64,000 nucleotides of DNA from Rutidosis leptorrhynchoides. Its lineage: Eukaryota > Streptophyta > Magnoliopsida > Asterales > Asteraceae. The stretch covers positions 13,720,501 to 13,784,500 of the forward strand of contig NC_092338.1 of NCBI RefSeq assembly GCF_046630445.1, in the 5' to 3' direction. Numbering within the stretch: the stretch's first letter is position 1; each line of letters opens with the position of its first letter. The position numbers and the translations under genes were made by a program. This document shows positions 51,466 through 64,000 of this stretch, one piece after another. Under the pieces are notes generated by a model. It worked only from the letters and a program-made list of their open reading frames with translations. It was not told where the DNA came from and ran no database searches.

Positions 51466-54085
51466 GAAATATTTAGATTTCACATTAATAAGTTACACTG
51501 TACATTCTTTAAATCTGATTCAACAGTCATTTACTATCCTACTTACATCTATAAAGATACGAATCCGTTCACCGCAGAATAACCTTTTTCATTCAATTTC
51601 ATATTTGGATTTTGACCTATCAGAATCCAACAAGTGGCATAATGAAGAAAACATTGGACAAAATAAAATTAGTTAGAAACAAACAAATTAACTATGAAAA
51701 ATTTTGTTAAGAATCCACGCTAACTGTTCCTAGCTAACTGTTCCTAGCTAACTGATTACATTTTATTTATCGCAGTTTATTTATCGCAATTTAATTATCG
51801 CAATTTTATTTAACGTCATTTAATTTCTGTTATTTACTTTACGCATTTTATTTATCGTCATTTAATTTCTGTATTTATTTTACGCACTTTAAATATCGAG
51901 ACACGTATACAAGGTTTTGACATATCATATCGACGCATTTATATATATTATTTAGAATAACCATAGACACTCTATATGCAGTAATGATCGAGTTCTCTAT
52001 ACATGGTTGAGGTTGATTCTACAATAATATATATAATTTGAGTTGTGATCGAGTCTGAGACATGTACACGGGTCACGATACATATTAATTAATTCGAATA
52101 TTATATATTAAATTATATATGAATTATTAGACTGTTAACTATGGACTATCGACTGTGGACTATCAAGATTGGATAATTAAAAATGATTTAAAATATTGAT
52201 TATAACATATGAAACTAAACAAATTCTTTAAGTTTGCCACTTGATTTCATCTTAAACCTCATTTGTATCCTGATGATTACAATATGCGTTTAAACCTTTC
52301 ATGATTCTTGAAAACACCTCAATCGAGGGGATTAATCAACCGTAGTTCATCTACGGAAGGAAAGATTTATGCATACAGCTATGCATCTGAAAAACTCTCA
52401 GAAACTGAGTAAACAATTAACTCGTAACCGTTCTAATTCCTTTAGCGTTATTATTACCCAAAATAACTTTGAAATTCTTTTTTAAAATAGCCAATTTTGT
52501 CACAGCTCTAACAAGACAATTTCGGCTTTTCATTCAAAACAACCTTATTATAACCTTGATATATATGCGTGCTCATTTATTGTTACCGGGGAACCTTTTA
52601 TATTCCACCATATTACCAACAGTGTTTAATCATCTAAAAACACAATTCTCCTTAAAACACCTCGGATTGATAACCGACGATTCAGATATGGCAGCATTAA
52701 ATGCAGACAAAACATTAAAATTTTAGATGGCCTAAATAGCCAAGAGTTTGATAATAAAGAAGGGAGTGTTGGAAACACTCAATAGAAAATTTAGTATCGA
52801 AAAGCGAATTATGCGAAACTATGAAGGAAGCCGTGGACAAATCACAAAGAATAAGTTTGACTTCAAAGAATCCAGGTAATTCTGTATCCGATGAAATTTT
52901 TAGAGAATATCTTGTTTCGAAGTCATGTTAAAATCTTGCGGAAAATCTTTATTCATCCACCTTCGAATTTAGAAATTCCAGAATATCATCATAAATATCT
53001 TCGATATTTCTGAGGATATTTTCATAAATATTCTTGTCCGAAATTATCTACCTCTTCTTATTTTCTGTATTCTATTATATTGAAAACTTCTGTAAAATCT
53101 AAGTATAAATTATGAATGAATTGTGGAGAAGTGTTGGGAATTGAAGCATGAGTTAGTATAATATAATGGCGCTTGGCCAACGTGATTATATTACAGTAAG
53201 TCTTGCTAAGTTTTTAATGGGACGTGATGATTCACAGATCATAATGTCATCATGTGCCATGTTACACGACTCTTACATTATATCTGATCTATAAACATAT
53301 CAAGAAAATATATTCTTGATAGTTCTATTCTCAGTGATTCTGGTAATTTGATAAATCAAATCGTGCTGTTATGTTCTTTCTTGATTAGAACATTATAATC
53401 ATTCGAAACTCTATATCTATGAATTCTGGACCATTATTCGCTTGACTTAGAGTCGGGAAGAGAAAACAAGAGCATGAAGCTCCGAAAAATAAAGAAAAAT
53501 ATAAAGCCGATCACAAACACAGGAATTACAAACCGTGTATATCAATGTTTATCGCAACATAAAGACACGGGAGAATTAAAAACATTATAACCCCAAGGGC
53601 GAAGTAGAAGAAACAGATTCCTCTGGTGGTAATTGGAAAAGGAGAATGATTGTTGCGATAGTAAGGATAAGAACAAGAATCATAACTGGATTAAGCATTT
53701 TCACAATCTAGGAATTGAGTATAGAAGTGGTAAAAATAATGGAACGAAAAAGGTTTAATTTATAATGGAAATATCAAACAGAGTAATCGAGGCAGATCAC
53801 CGTATTTAATTATAGAGATTTTAATTTCTTTATTCGCCGAAGAATCAAATCTTTTAGATTCCGAAGATTTTCCCTACATTCCTTGAATTCCGGAAATCCA
53901 CTGTGACTACGTCAAAAGTTAAATCTCTATCTTTTGGGACAGCTTCACTCGTACGCTTCACATCATTGAATCGTTTTATCTGTATTAATCCATAAAGATA
54001 AAACTCTATTTATCAACTCATAATCGTCACAAAAACATTTCTATTGTTAGTCATGACGACCTCACTCAAATTTCGGAACGAAATT

Positions 54086-54103
54086 TCTTTAAAGGGTAGG
54101 TAC
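54086..54103 (+). other. 3' polypurine tract of element D
   Basis: TTTAAAGGGTAGGTAC directly before the LTR start TGTAACTACCCG. Confidence 0.8.
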
Positions 54104-54875
54104 TGTAACTACCCGGAAATTTCCGACCAAATTTAAACTTAATCTTTATATGTTCCGATACGATAAGCAAAGCCTGTAAAATGAGTCTCAAGATTTTTGA
54201 ACTGTTTCCATGAATTCATTTAATCTTTGATTATGTTCGACGACTCACGATACGACTACTTGTAAATAAATATGCTTATAAATATTTGTATATAATAATA
54301 TGAATTATTAGGTATTGTAATTGTTAGAATTAGATATATAAAATAATGATAATATATAATAAATATCATTTTTATATAAATAAAGTATATAGAATATATA
54401 TTTTGTGATTTCGAAACTATTTAGTAAACGAAGGTAACGCTAAATTGTCATTCGAACGATATTACACGAGTTAAAAAGGAACTTATAAAATTTTAAAATA
54501 AACGGTAATCCGAAAATGAGTTTTATAAATTATAGGCTTATTAAAAATGTATTTAATAGATATTTGTTAAATTATAAAATTTTTCATATTTTACTTGGGG
54601 TTGGGAGTGAATAATTAATGTGATTTTTATTTAATAGTTAATGACCAAATTTTATACCATAATGACCGAAATAAATAAAGATAATTACTGTAAAATTTGG
54701 GAATTTTTCCGAAGACTTTTATCCGTCACTAATTTTCAACGGAGTACGATTTGCTATCCGAATTAAAGTGTCGGCAGGTAAAATTTAAAATTGTGGCTGC
54801 TAATCTTGTTTACACACGTTTTGTTATTTTGTTGAATTCCTATGATAAGATTATTATCATTATAATATTACTTTC

Positions 54876-55019
<144 letters not shown>

Positions 55020-55969
55020 CATATATATAAATACAAGTGAATACACACATATCACCACTCACAATGACCACCTCCTAACACCTAACCGACACCACCCTTG
55101 AATATCCGGTGAACCATCACAACAACCGGCCGCTACAGTCAACCGAACACCACCATAGAATATCATCATCAACCACCGCATCCACCACTATCTATAACCT
55201 CCAACACCCTCGATACCCTCACCATTTTATTCGATTTCCATAAACAATCACCATGGCCAAACAACCACCACCATAATCCACCATGAGATACTGTTATTAG
55301 TCGATCATTACCGCTGTTTTATATGCAAGAACCACCATTTTTTTTCACTGTTTCTGCAGACAAGTGCTGCTGTTACTTCCGTCTTTCTGTGCAAAACCAC
55401 ACCCTCCACCAAACCACCGTGAATCTCTCTCTCCCTCTCTACTCTCTCTTTTCTTCTTCTTCTTCGTAAAACCACCATTCACCACCCTTGTTAAAACCAC
55501 TACAACACCCTTTTTGTTTTCTATTTCTGCTCATCACCAAAACCACCGAAGCTTGCTCAATGTTTCTGTTTCTATCTCGATTGAGAACTCCATCACAGAA
55601 CCATCGCTACTGCAGCTGCAACTGCGATTGTATCTCTTTTCTGTCACCACTAAACCCATCATAAATCACCACCATAACCGCAATATTACTGCTGCTGTTT
55701 AACGATATTAGCGAAGGTGATGATGACAAAGTTGATGATGATGAAAGTTAATATGTACTATAAAATGATACATGTTATCATACTTAAATAATTATTTATT
55801 TACACAAAGCATTATTAAGTAAATGTCGGTAGGCTGTCTCTTATGATTTTGAATATGGAAAATGACATGGGAATGAGGTGAGGATGATGCAGTGGCAAAA
55901 TGAAAATGAAAATCGGTTTCATATGTTAGGTAAATAAATAAATTCGGGAGGTATTACATATATGTAACA

Positions 55970-56037
55970 AGCAGAGCTGTGGTTTGGTATGTGTTGGTTT
56001 AACCGAGAGGTCACAGGTTCAATCCTCGGCTGAGACA
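55970..56037 (+). other. tRNA-like segment in D 3' LTR
   Basis: Counterpart of 48418-48485; B-box-like GGTTCAATCC at 56016-56025. Confidence 0.45.
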
Positions 56038-56082
56038 TTATTTAAAAAAAAAAGATTATTACATGGAGGTAGTATTTTATTA

Positions 56083-56265
<183 letters not shown>

Positions 56266-57624
56266 TGTTTATGATATATTGTGTTTATGATAAAAATAAA
56301 AAGGAATATAATCCATGTTAAGAAATATTAAGATAAAAATGGTTAGGATTATGATCATAGTTAGGGAAAATTACAACCGAGAAGATAAATTATATGCACG
56401 ATTATAATTAAGATAAAATAAGAATAAAGTTAAGAACATAATTAAGTCATGATTAACTAAAAGTTTTGGTACTATTATTAATATTATTATTATTAGTGAA
56501 ATTATTATTTTTATAGTTATTATTATCATTTTTATTATTGTTATTATTATTATTATTTTATCAAAATTATTATTATTATTATTAATGCCACAAATAAACT
56601 GACTAATGTTATTACAAAATTATTATTACATATCATTATTAAATTTAATTATTAGTATTACTATCATTATTTTAGTATTATCATAATTATTATTTTAACA
56701 AATAAAAGATATTTATATAAAAAAAATATAGTTATTACATATATCATAACTATATCTAATTTACTATTTTAATATAAAAATAACATATATAGATATATAT
56801 AACAGTTGAAATAATAAATACATTACTATTTTAAATAAGTAATATATTATATAATTAATATATATAAACTGAATTGAATACCATTATATGTTCATTATAT
56901 GTGTTAATATATATATAAATGATATAGGTTCTTGAATCCGACGCCAACCCTGCATTGTTCAATATCATCATATGTATTTTTATTACAAAATACAGTATTG
57001 TGAGTTTCATTTGCTCCCTTTTTAATTGCTTTTGCAATATATATTTTTGGGCTGAGAATACATGCGCTGTTTTATAAATGTTTTACGAAATAGGCACAAG
57101 TACTAAAACTAATTCTACGTGGGTTTAAACCAGAAATATACCCTTAGCTTGGTAACATTAAACTACTTGTCTATGTACGGTAGGCGCGAATCCTAAAGAT
57201 AGATCTATTGGGCCTGACAAACCACATCCCGACTATGGGATGCTTTAGTACTTCGAGGTTATTTAAACACACCTGATCTGGTGTACTTCAGAGGGTAAAA
57301 CATGAATGTTAAGGCTTGTTACTAGGTGCCTACAACTTATAGAATACTTTTATACACTTGCGAGTGTACATATAATTATAAACGGAAATCTTGTGGTCTA
57401 TTAATATATTGAAATGATTATTATGATAAACCTATGAACTCACCAACCTTTTGGTTGACACTTTTAAGCATGTTTATTCTCAGGTATGAAAGAAATCTTC
57501 AGCTGTGCATATGCTCATTTTAAAAATATTACTTGGAGTCATACATGGCATATTTAGGTCAGTACCTCGCAATGGGACCAGATGTTGATGACTTCGTCCA
57601 GGTGGATAAGGACGGGTCACCACA

Positions 57625-60600
57625 GGAACCTAGTAAGAACGATTAAAATTAGCTCAGTACTAATATTTAAATGGATGTCAGAATGGTTTCACGAATTATT
57701 TCATGTATTATTTCTATAATTATTTAATTGATTTTTCAAATTGATTCAATACTTTCAACAAAAATATTTTTTTACAATTTTAATTTTACTTTCCTATATA
57801 TTGAATCTCGCGTAAAAGTACACATTTTAGTATGTGAAATAAATAGACTTTTCATGAATTTTTTGGTTAAAATACTCTTATTTTTTCTAAATTTTCTCAA
57901 TGAACCGGTCTAGATGAAATTGTTTGGTTGAAGCTGTTTGACAGTGAATGTGTTTTTGTATAAAATGGTATGTAAAACCTAGTAAGAACGAGTATAATTG
58001 GCGCAATACTAATATTTAAATTGATGTAAGAATGGTTTCACGAATTATTTCATGTATTATTTCTATAATTATTTCATTGGTTTTTTGAATTGATTCAACG
58101 CTTTCAACAAGAATTTTTTTACAGTTTAAATTTTACTTTCCTAGATATTAAATCTCGCGTAAAAGTACTCATTTTAGTGTGTGAAATAAATAGACTTTTC
58201 ATGAATTTTTCTGTCAAAATACTCTTATTTTTTCTAAATTTTCTCAATGAACCGGTCTAGATGAAATTGTTTGGTTGAAGTGGTTTGACTGTGAATGTGT
58301 TTTCGTATAAAATGGTATGTAAAACCTAGTACGAACGAGTAATATTGGCTCAATACTAATATTTAAATGGATGTCAGGATGGTTTCACGAATTATTTCAT
58401 GTATTATTTCTATAATTATTTCATTGGTTTTCCATATTGATTCAATGCTTTCAACAAGAATATTGTTTTAAAGTTTTAATTTTACTTTCCTAGATATTAA
58501 ATCTTGCGTAAAAGTACTCATTTTAGTGTGTGAAATAAATTGACTTTTCATGAATTTTTCTGTTAAATACTCTTATTTTTTCTAAATTTTCTCAATGAAC
58601 CGGTCTAGATGAAATTGTTTGGTTGAAGCGGTTTGACTGTGAATGTATTTTTGTATAAAATGGTATGTGAAACCTAGTAAAAACTAGTAATATTGGCTCA
58701 ATACTAATATTTAAATGGATGTCAGAATGGTTTCACGAATTATTTCATGTATTATTTCTATAATTATTTAATTAGTTTCTCGAATTGATTCAATGCTTTC
58801 AACAAGAATTTTTTTTACACTTTTAATTTTACTTTCCTAGATATTAAATCTCGCGTAAAAGTACTCATTTTAGTGTGAGAAATATATAGACTTTTCATGA
58901 ATTTTTTTGTCAAAATACTCTTATTTTTTCTAAATTTTCTCAATAAACCGGTCTAGATGAAATTGTTTGGTTGAAGCGGTTTGACAGTGAATGTGTTTTT
59001 GTATATAATGGTATGTGAAACCTAGTAAGAACAAGTAAAGTTGGCTCAATACTGATATTTAAATGGATGTCAGAATGGTTTCACGAATTATTTCATGTAT
59101 TATTTATATAATTATTTCATTGGTTTTTCAAATTGATTCAATACTTTCAACAAAAATATTTTTTTATAGTTTTAATTTTACTTTTCTAGATATTAAATCT
59201 CGCGTAAAAGTACTCATTTTAGTTTGTGAAATAAATAGACTTTTCATGAATTTTTCAATTAAAATACTCTTATTTTTTCTAAATTTTCTCAATGAACCGG
59301 TCTAGATGAAATTGTTTGGTTAAAGCGGTTTGACAGTGAATGTGTTTTTGTATAAAATAGTATGTGAAACCTAGTAAGAACGAGTAAAATTGGCTCAATA
59401 CTAATATTTAAATCGATGTAAGAATGGTTTCACGAATTATTTCATGTATTATTTCTATAATTATTTCATTGGTTTTTCGAATTGATTCAACGCTTTCAAC
59501 AAGAATTTTTTTTACAGTTTAAATTTTACTTTCCTAGATATTAAATCTCGCGTAAAAGTACTCATTTTAGCGTGTGAAATAAATAGACTTTTCATGAATT
59601 TTTCTGTCAAAATACTCTTATTTTTTCTAAATTTTCTCAATGAACCGGTCTAGATGAAATTGTTTGGTTGAAGTGGTTTGACTGTGAATGTGTTTTCATA
59701 TAAAATGGTATGTGAAACCTAGCACGAACGAGTAATATTGGCTCAATACTAATATTTAAATGGATGTCAGAATAGTTTCACGAATTATTTCATGTATTAT
59801 TTCTTTAATTATTTCATTGGTTTTTAATATTAATTCAATGCTTTCAACAAGAATATTTTTTTATAGTTTTAATTTTACTTTCCTAGATATTGAATCACGC
59901 GTAAAAGTACTCATTTTAGTGTGTGAAATAAATAGACTTTTCATGAATTTTTCTGTTAAAATACTCTCATTTTTTCTAAATTTTCTCAAAGAACCGGTCT
60001 AGATGAAATTGTTTGGTTAAAGCGGTTTGACTGTGAATGTGTTTTTGTATAAAATGGTATGTGAAACCTAGTAAGAACGAGTATAATTGGCTCAATACTA
60101 ATATTTAAATCGATTTAAGAATGGTTTCACGAATTATTTCATGTATTATTTCTATAATTATTTCATTGGTTTTTCGAATTGATTCAACGCTTTCAACAAG
60201 AATTTTTTTACAGTTTAAATTTTACTTTCCTAGATATTAAATCTCACGTAAAAGTACTCATTTTACTGTATGAAATAAATAGACTTTTCATGAATTTTTC
60301 TGTTAAATACTCTTATTTTTTCTAAATTTTCTCAATGAACCGGTCTAGATGAAATTGTTTGGTTGAAGCGGTTTGACTGTGAATGTGTTTTTGTATAAAA
60401 TGGTATGTAAAACCTAGTAAAAACTAGTAATGTTGGCTCAATACTAATATTTATATGGATGTCAGAATGGTTTCACGAATTATTTCATGTATTATTTCTA
60501 TAATTATTTCATTAGATTCTTGAATTGATTCAATGCTTTCAACAAGAATTTTTTTTACACTTTTAATTTTACTTTCCTAGATATTAAATCTCGCGTAAAA

Positions 60601-63600
60601 GTACTCATTTTAGTGTGTGAAATAAATAGACTTTTCATGATTTTTTCTGTCAAAATACTCTTATTTTTTCTAAATTTTCTCAATGAACCGGTCAAGATGA
60701 AATTGTTTGGTTGAAGCGGTTTGACATTGAATGTATTTTTATATAAAATGGTATGTGAAACCTAGTAAGAACGAGTAAAATTGGCTCAATACTAATATTT
60801 AAATGGATGTCAGAATGGTTTCACGAATTATTTCATGTATTATTTCTATAATTATTTCATTAGTTTTTCGAATTGATTCAACGCTTTCAACAAGAATTTT
60901 TTACAGTTTAAATTTTACTTTCCAAGATATTAAATCTCACGTAAAAGTACTCATTTTATTGTGTGAAATAAATAGACTTTTCATGAATTTTTCTGTCAAA
61001 ATACTCTTATTTTTTCTAAATTTTCTCAATGAACCGGTCTAGATGAAATTGTTTGGTTGAAGTAGTTTGACTGTGAATGTGTTTCCGTATAAAATGGTAT
61101 GTGAAACCTAGTACGAAAGAGTAATATTGGCTCAATACTAATATTTAAATGGATGTCAGAATGGTTTCACGAATTATTTCATGTATTATTTCTATAATTA
61201 TTTCATTGGTTTTTCATATTGATTCAATGCTTTCAACAACAATATTTTTTTAAAGTTTTAATTTTACTTTCCTAGATATTAAATCTTGTGTAAAAGTACT
61301 CATTTTAGTGTGTGAAATAAATAGACTTTTCATGAATTTTTCTGTTAAATACTCTTATTTTTTCTAAATTTTCTCAATGAACCGGTCTAGATGAAATTGT
61401 TTGGTTGAAGCACTTTGACTGTGAATGTGTTTTTGTATAAAATGGTATGTGAAACCTAGTAAAAACAAGTAATGTTGGATCAATACTAATATTTATATGG
61501 ATGTCAGAATGGTTTCACGAATTATTTCATGTATTATTTCTATAATTATTTCATTAGATTCTTGAATTGATTCAATGCTTTCAACAATAATTTTTTTACA
61601 CTTTTAATTTTACTCTCCTAGATATTAAATCTCGCGTAAAAGTACTCATTTTAGTGTCTGAAATAAATAGACTTTTCAAGAATTTTTCTGTCAAAATACT
61701 CTTATTTTTTCTAAATTTTCTCAATGAACCGGTCTAGATGAAATTGTTTGGTTGAAGCGGTTTGACTTTGAATGTATTTTTATATAAAATGGTATGTGAA
61801 ACCTAGTATGAACGAGTAAAATTGGCTCAATACTAATATTTAAATGGATGTCAGAATGGCTCAATACTAATATTTAAATCGATGTAAGAATGGTTTCACG
61901 AATTATTTCATGTATTATTTCTATAATTATTTCATTGGTTTTTCGAATTGATTCAACGCTTTCAATAAGAATTTTTTTACAGTTTAAATTTTACTTTCCT
62001 AGATATTAAATCTCGCGTAAAAGTACTCATTTTAGTGTGTGAAATAAATAGACTTTTCATGAATTTTTTTGTCAAAATACTCTTATTTTTTCTAAATTAT
62101 CTCAATGAACCGGTCTAGATGAAATTGTTTGGTTGAAGTGGTTTGACTGCGAATGTGTTTTCGTATAAAATGGTATGTGAAACCTAGTACGAACGAGTAA
62201 TATTGGCTCAATACTAATATTTAAATGGATGTCAGAATGGTTTTACAAATTATTTCATGTATTATTTCTATAATTATTTCATTGGTTTTTCATATTGATT
62301 CAACGCATTCAACAAGAATATTTTTTTAAAGTTTTAATTTTACTTTCCTAGATATTAAATCTTGCGTAAAAGTACTCATTTTAGTGTGTGAAATAAATAG
62401 ACTTTTCATGAATTTTTCTGTTAAATACTCTTATTTTTACTAAATTTTCTCAATGAACCGGTCTAGATGAAATTGTTTGTTTGAAGCGGTTTGACTGTGA
62501 ATGTGTTTTTGTATAAAATGGTATGTGAAACCTAGTAAAAACTAGTAATGTTGGCTCAATACTAATATTTATATGGATGTCAGAATGGTTTCACGAATTA
62601 TTTCATGTATTATTTCTATAATTATTTCATTAGATTCTCGAATTGATTCAATGCTTTCAACAAAAATTTTTTTACACTTTTAATTTTTACTTTCTTAGAT
62701 ATTAAATCTCTCGTAAAAGTACTCATTTTAGTGTGTGAAATAAATAGACTTTTTTCATGAATTTTTTTGTCAAAATACTCTTATTTTTTCTAAATTTTCT
62801 CAATGAACCGGTGTAGATGAAATTGTTTGGTTGAAGCGGTTTGACTGTGAATGTGTTTTTGTATAAAATGGTATGTGAAACCTAGTAAAAACTAGTAATG
62901 TTGGCTCAATACTAATATTTATATGGATGTCAGAATGGTTTCACGAATTATTTCATGTATTATTTCTATAATTATTTCATTAGATTCTCGAATTGATTCA
63001 ATGCTTTCAACAAGATTTTTTTTTACAGTTTTAATTTTACTTTCCTAGATATTAAATCTCGCGTAAAAGTACTCATTTTAGTGTGTGAAATAAATAGACT
63101 TTTCATGAATTTTTCTGTCAAAATACTCTTATTTTTTCTAAATTTTCTGAATGAACACGTCTAGATGAAATTGTTTGGCTGAAGCAGTTTGACTTTGAAT
63201 GTATTTTTATATAAAATGGTATGTGAAACCTAGTAAGAACGAGTAAAATTGGCTCAATACTTATATTTAAATGGATGTCAGAATGGTTTCACGAATTATT
63301 TCATGTATTATTTCTATAATTATTTCATTGGTTTTTCAAATTGATTCAATACTTTCAACAAAAATATTTTTTTATAGTTTTAAATTTACTTTCCTAGATA
63401 TTAAATCTCGCGTAAAAGTACTCATTTTAGTGTGTGAAATAAATAGACTTTTCATGAATTTTTCGGTTAAAATACTCTTATTTTTTATAAATTTTCTCAA
63501 TGAACCGTTCTAACTGAAATTGTTTGGTTAATACAGTTTGACTGTGAATGTGTTTTTGTATAAAATGGTATGTGAAACCTAGTAAGAACGAGTATAATTG

Positions 63601-64000
63601 GCTCAATATTAATATTTAAATCGATTTAAGAATGGTTTCACGAATTATTTCATGTATTATTTCTATAATTATTTCATTGGTTTTTCGAATTGATTCAACG
63701 CTTTCAACAAGAATTTTTTTACAGTTTAAATTTTACTTTCCAAGATATTAAATCTCGCATAAAAGTACTCATTTTAGTTAGTGAAATAAATAGACTTTTC
63801 ATGAATTTTTCTGTCAAAATACTCTTATTTTTTCTAAATTTTCTCAATGAACCGGTCTAGATGAAATTGTTTGGTTGAAGCGGTTTGACTTTGAATGTAT
63901 TTTTATATAAAATGGTATGTGAAACCTAGTAAGAACGAGTAAAATTGGCTCAATACTTATATTTAAATGGATGTCAGAATGGTTTCACGAATTATTTCAT
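57625..64000. repeat. Satellite array 2, ~347-bp monomers, runs off the window
   Basis: About 18 monomers in the same orientation and phase as array 1. Landmark positions: 57671, 58020, 58367, 58715, 59063, 59412, 59760, 60109, 60455, 60803, 61149, 61497, 61844/61879, 62225, 62573, 62923, 63271, 63620, 63967, i.e. 346-350 bp apart with one 35-bp local duplication at 61844-61879. Monomers fall into about four variant types in recurring order. ORFs of ~80 codons are a by-product of the repeat. Confidence 0.96.

Larger units (their letters stand above)
51076..54085 (+). other. Noncoding internal region of element D
   Basis: No gag-pol. It holds two purine-rich motifs (51229, 51444). A T-rich stretch at 51755-51890 is built on tttatttatcgca and shares ttatttactttacgc with the Athila LTR. 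A ~275-bp segment (about 51898-52172) is homologous to the interior of the A/B LTRs in the same polarity (cacgtatac, ccatagacactctatatg, ggttgaggttgattc). The rest (52173-54085) is AT-rich with short ORFs (e.g. 52469-52726) that I cannot assign. Confidence 0.7.

Noticed and set aside
52469..52726. 85-codon ORF in D internal region
   Set aside because: No motif or composition typical of a protein; neighbouring frames are equally open in pieces. Left as unassigned.
55364..55702. 112-codon ORF in D 3' LTR (leucine/serine-rich start)
   Set aside because: Pyrimidine-rich leader-like DNA; the same frame is disrupted in the 5' LTR copy.

Overview
The window is repeat-dense plant DNA: nested LTR retrotransposons inside a tandem satellite. 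I found no host single-copy gene. The retroelement clades (Athila and chromodomain-bearing Tekay/Del, both Ty3/gypsy), the tRNA-Asp and initiator-Met primer sites, and the AT-rich ~347-bp satellite point to a flowering plant. A composite-family (Asteraceae) genome is my guess from the look of the LTRs; nothing in the sequence proves it. The setting looks pericentromeric or otherwise heterochromatic.

Layout, left to right. (1) 1-15083: an Athila-type element on the + strand. The window opens in the last 96 bp of its 5' LTR. It carries gag (frameshift plus in-frame stop), an open pol, a zinc-knuckle ORF, an apparently spliced env-like ORF1 (two frameshifts), and a 1992-bp 3' LTR. (2) 15084-18022: the remainder of a Tekay-type LTR ('C') that the Athila element hit. 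(3) 18023-44056: an old, decayed Tekay-type element ('B', - strand). Its 3' LTR was hit by C, and its pol was hit just before the chromodomain by (4) 21264-34342: a young Tekay-type element ('A', - strand) with two 3251-bp LTRs, an intact gag-pol and a 5-bp target duplication GTGAG. (5) 44057-47018 and 57625-64000: a satellite of ~347-bp monomers with 3-4-monomer higher-order periodicity, split by (6) 47019-57624: 'D', a large non-autonomous LTR element on the + strand with no gag-pol.

The most interesting feature is the extra cargo of A and B. Between the primer-binding site and gag, in sense orientation, both copies carry an acidic ~195-residue ORF and an F-box protein ORF of about 227 codons resembling the At2g35280/At1g67623 type with a Sel1-like segment. 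A polypurine-like motif then precedes gag, and it resembles the 3' polypurine tract. The non-autonomous D has the same plan (PBS, conserved ~100-nt leader, an extra coiled-coil ORF, the polypurine-like motif twice), but the extra ORF differs and gag-pol is absent. This suggests a retrotransposon lineage with a dedicated cargo slot and shared cis signals that could let D be mobilised by A-like elements.

Relative order of events, read from the nesting: satellite, then B in satellite; A in B; C in B's 3' LTR; Athila in C. D entered the satellite independently and later lost its left end by a microhomology-type deletion. Most B nonsense codons are C-to-T or G-to-A changes, as expected for long-methylated, silenced DNA.
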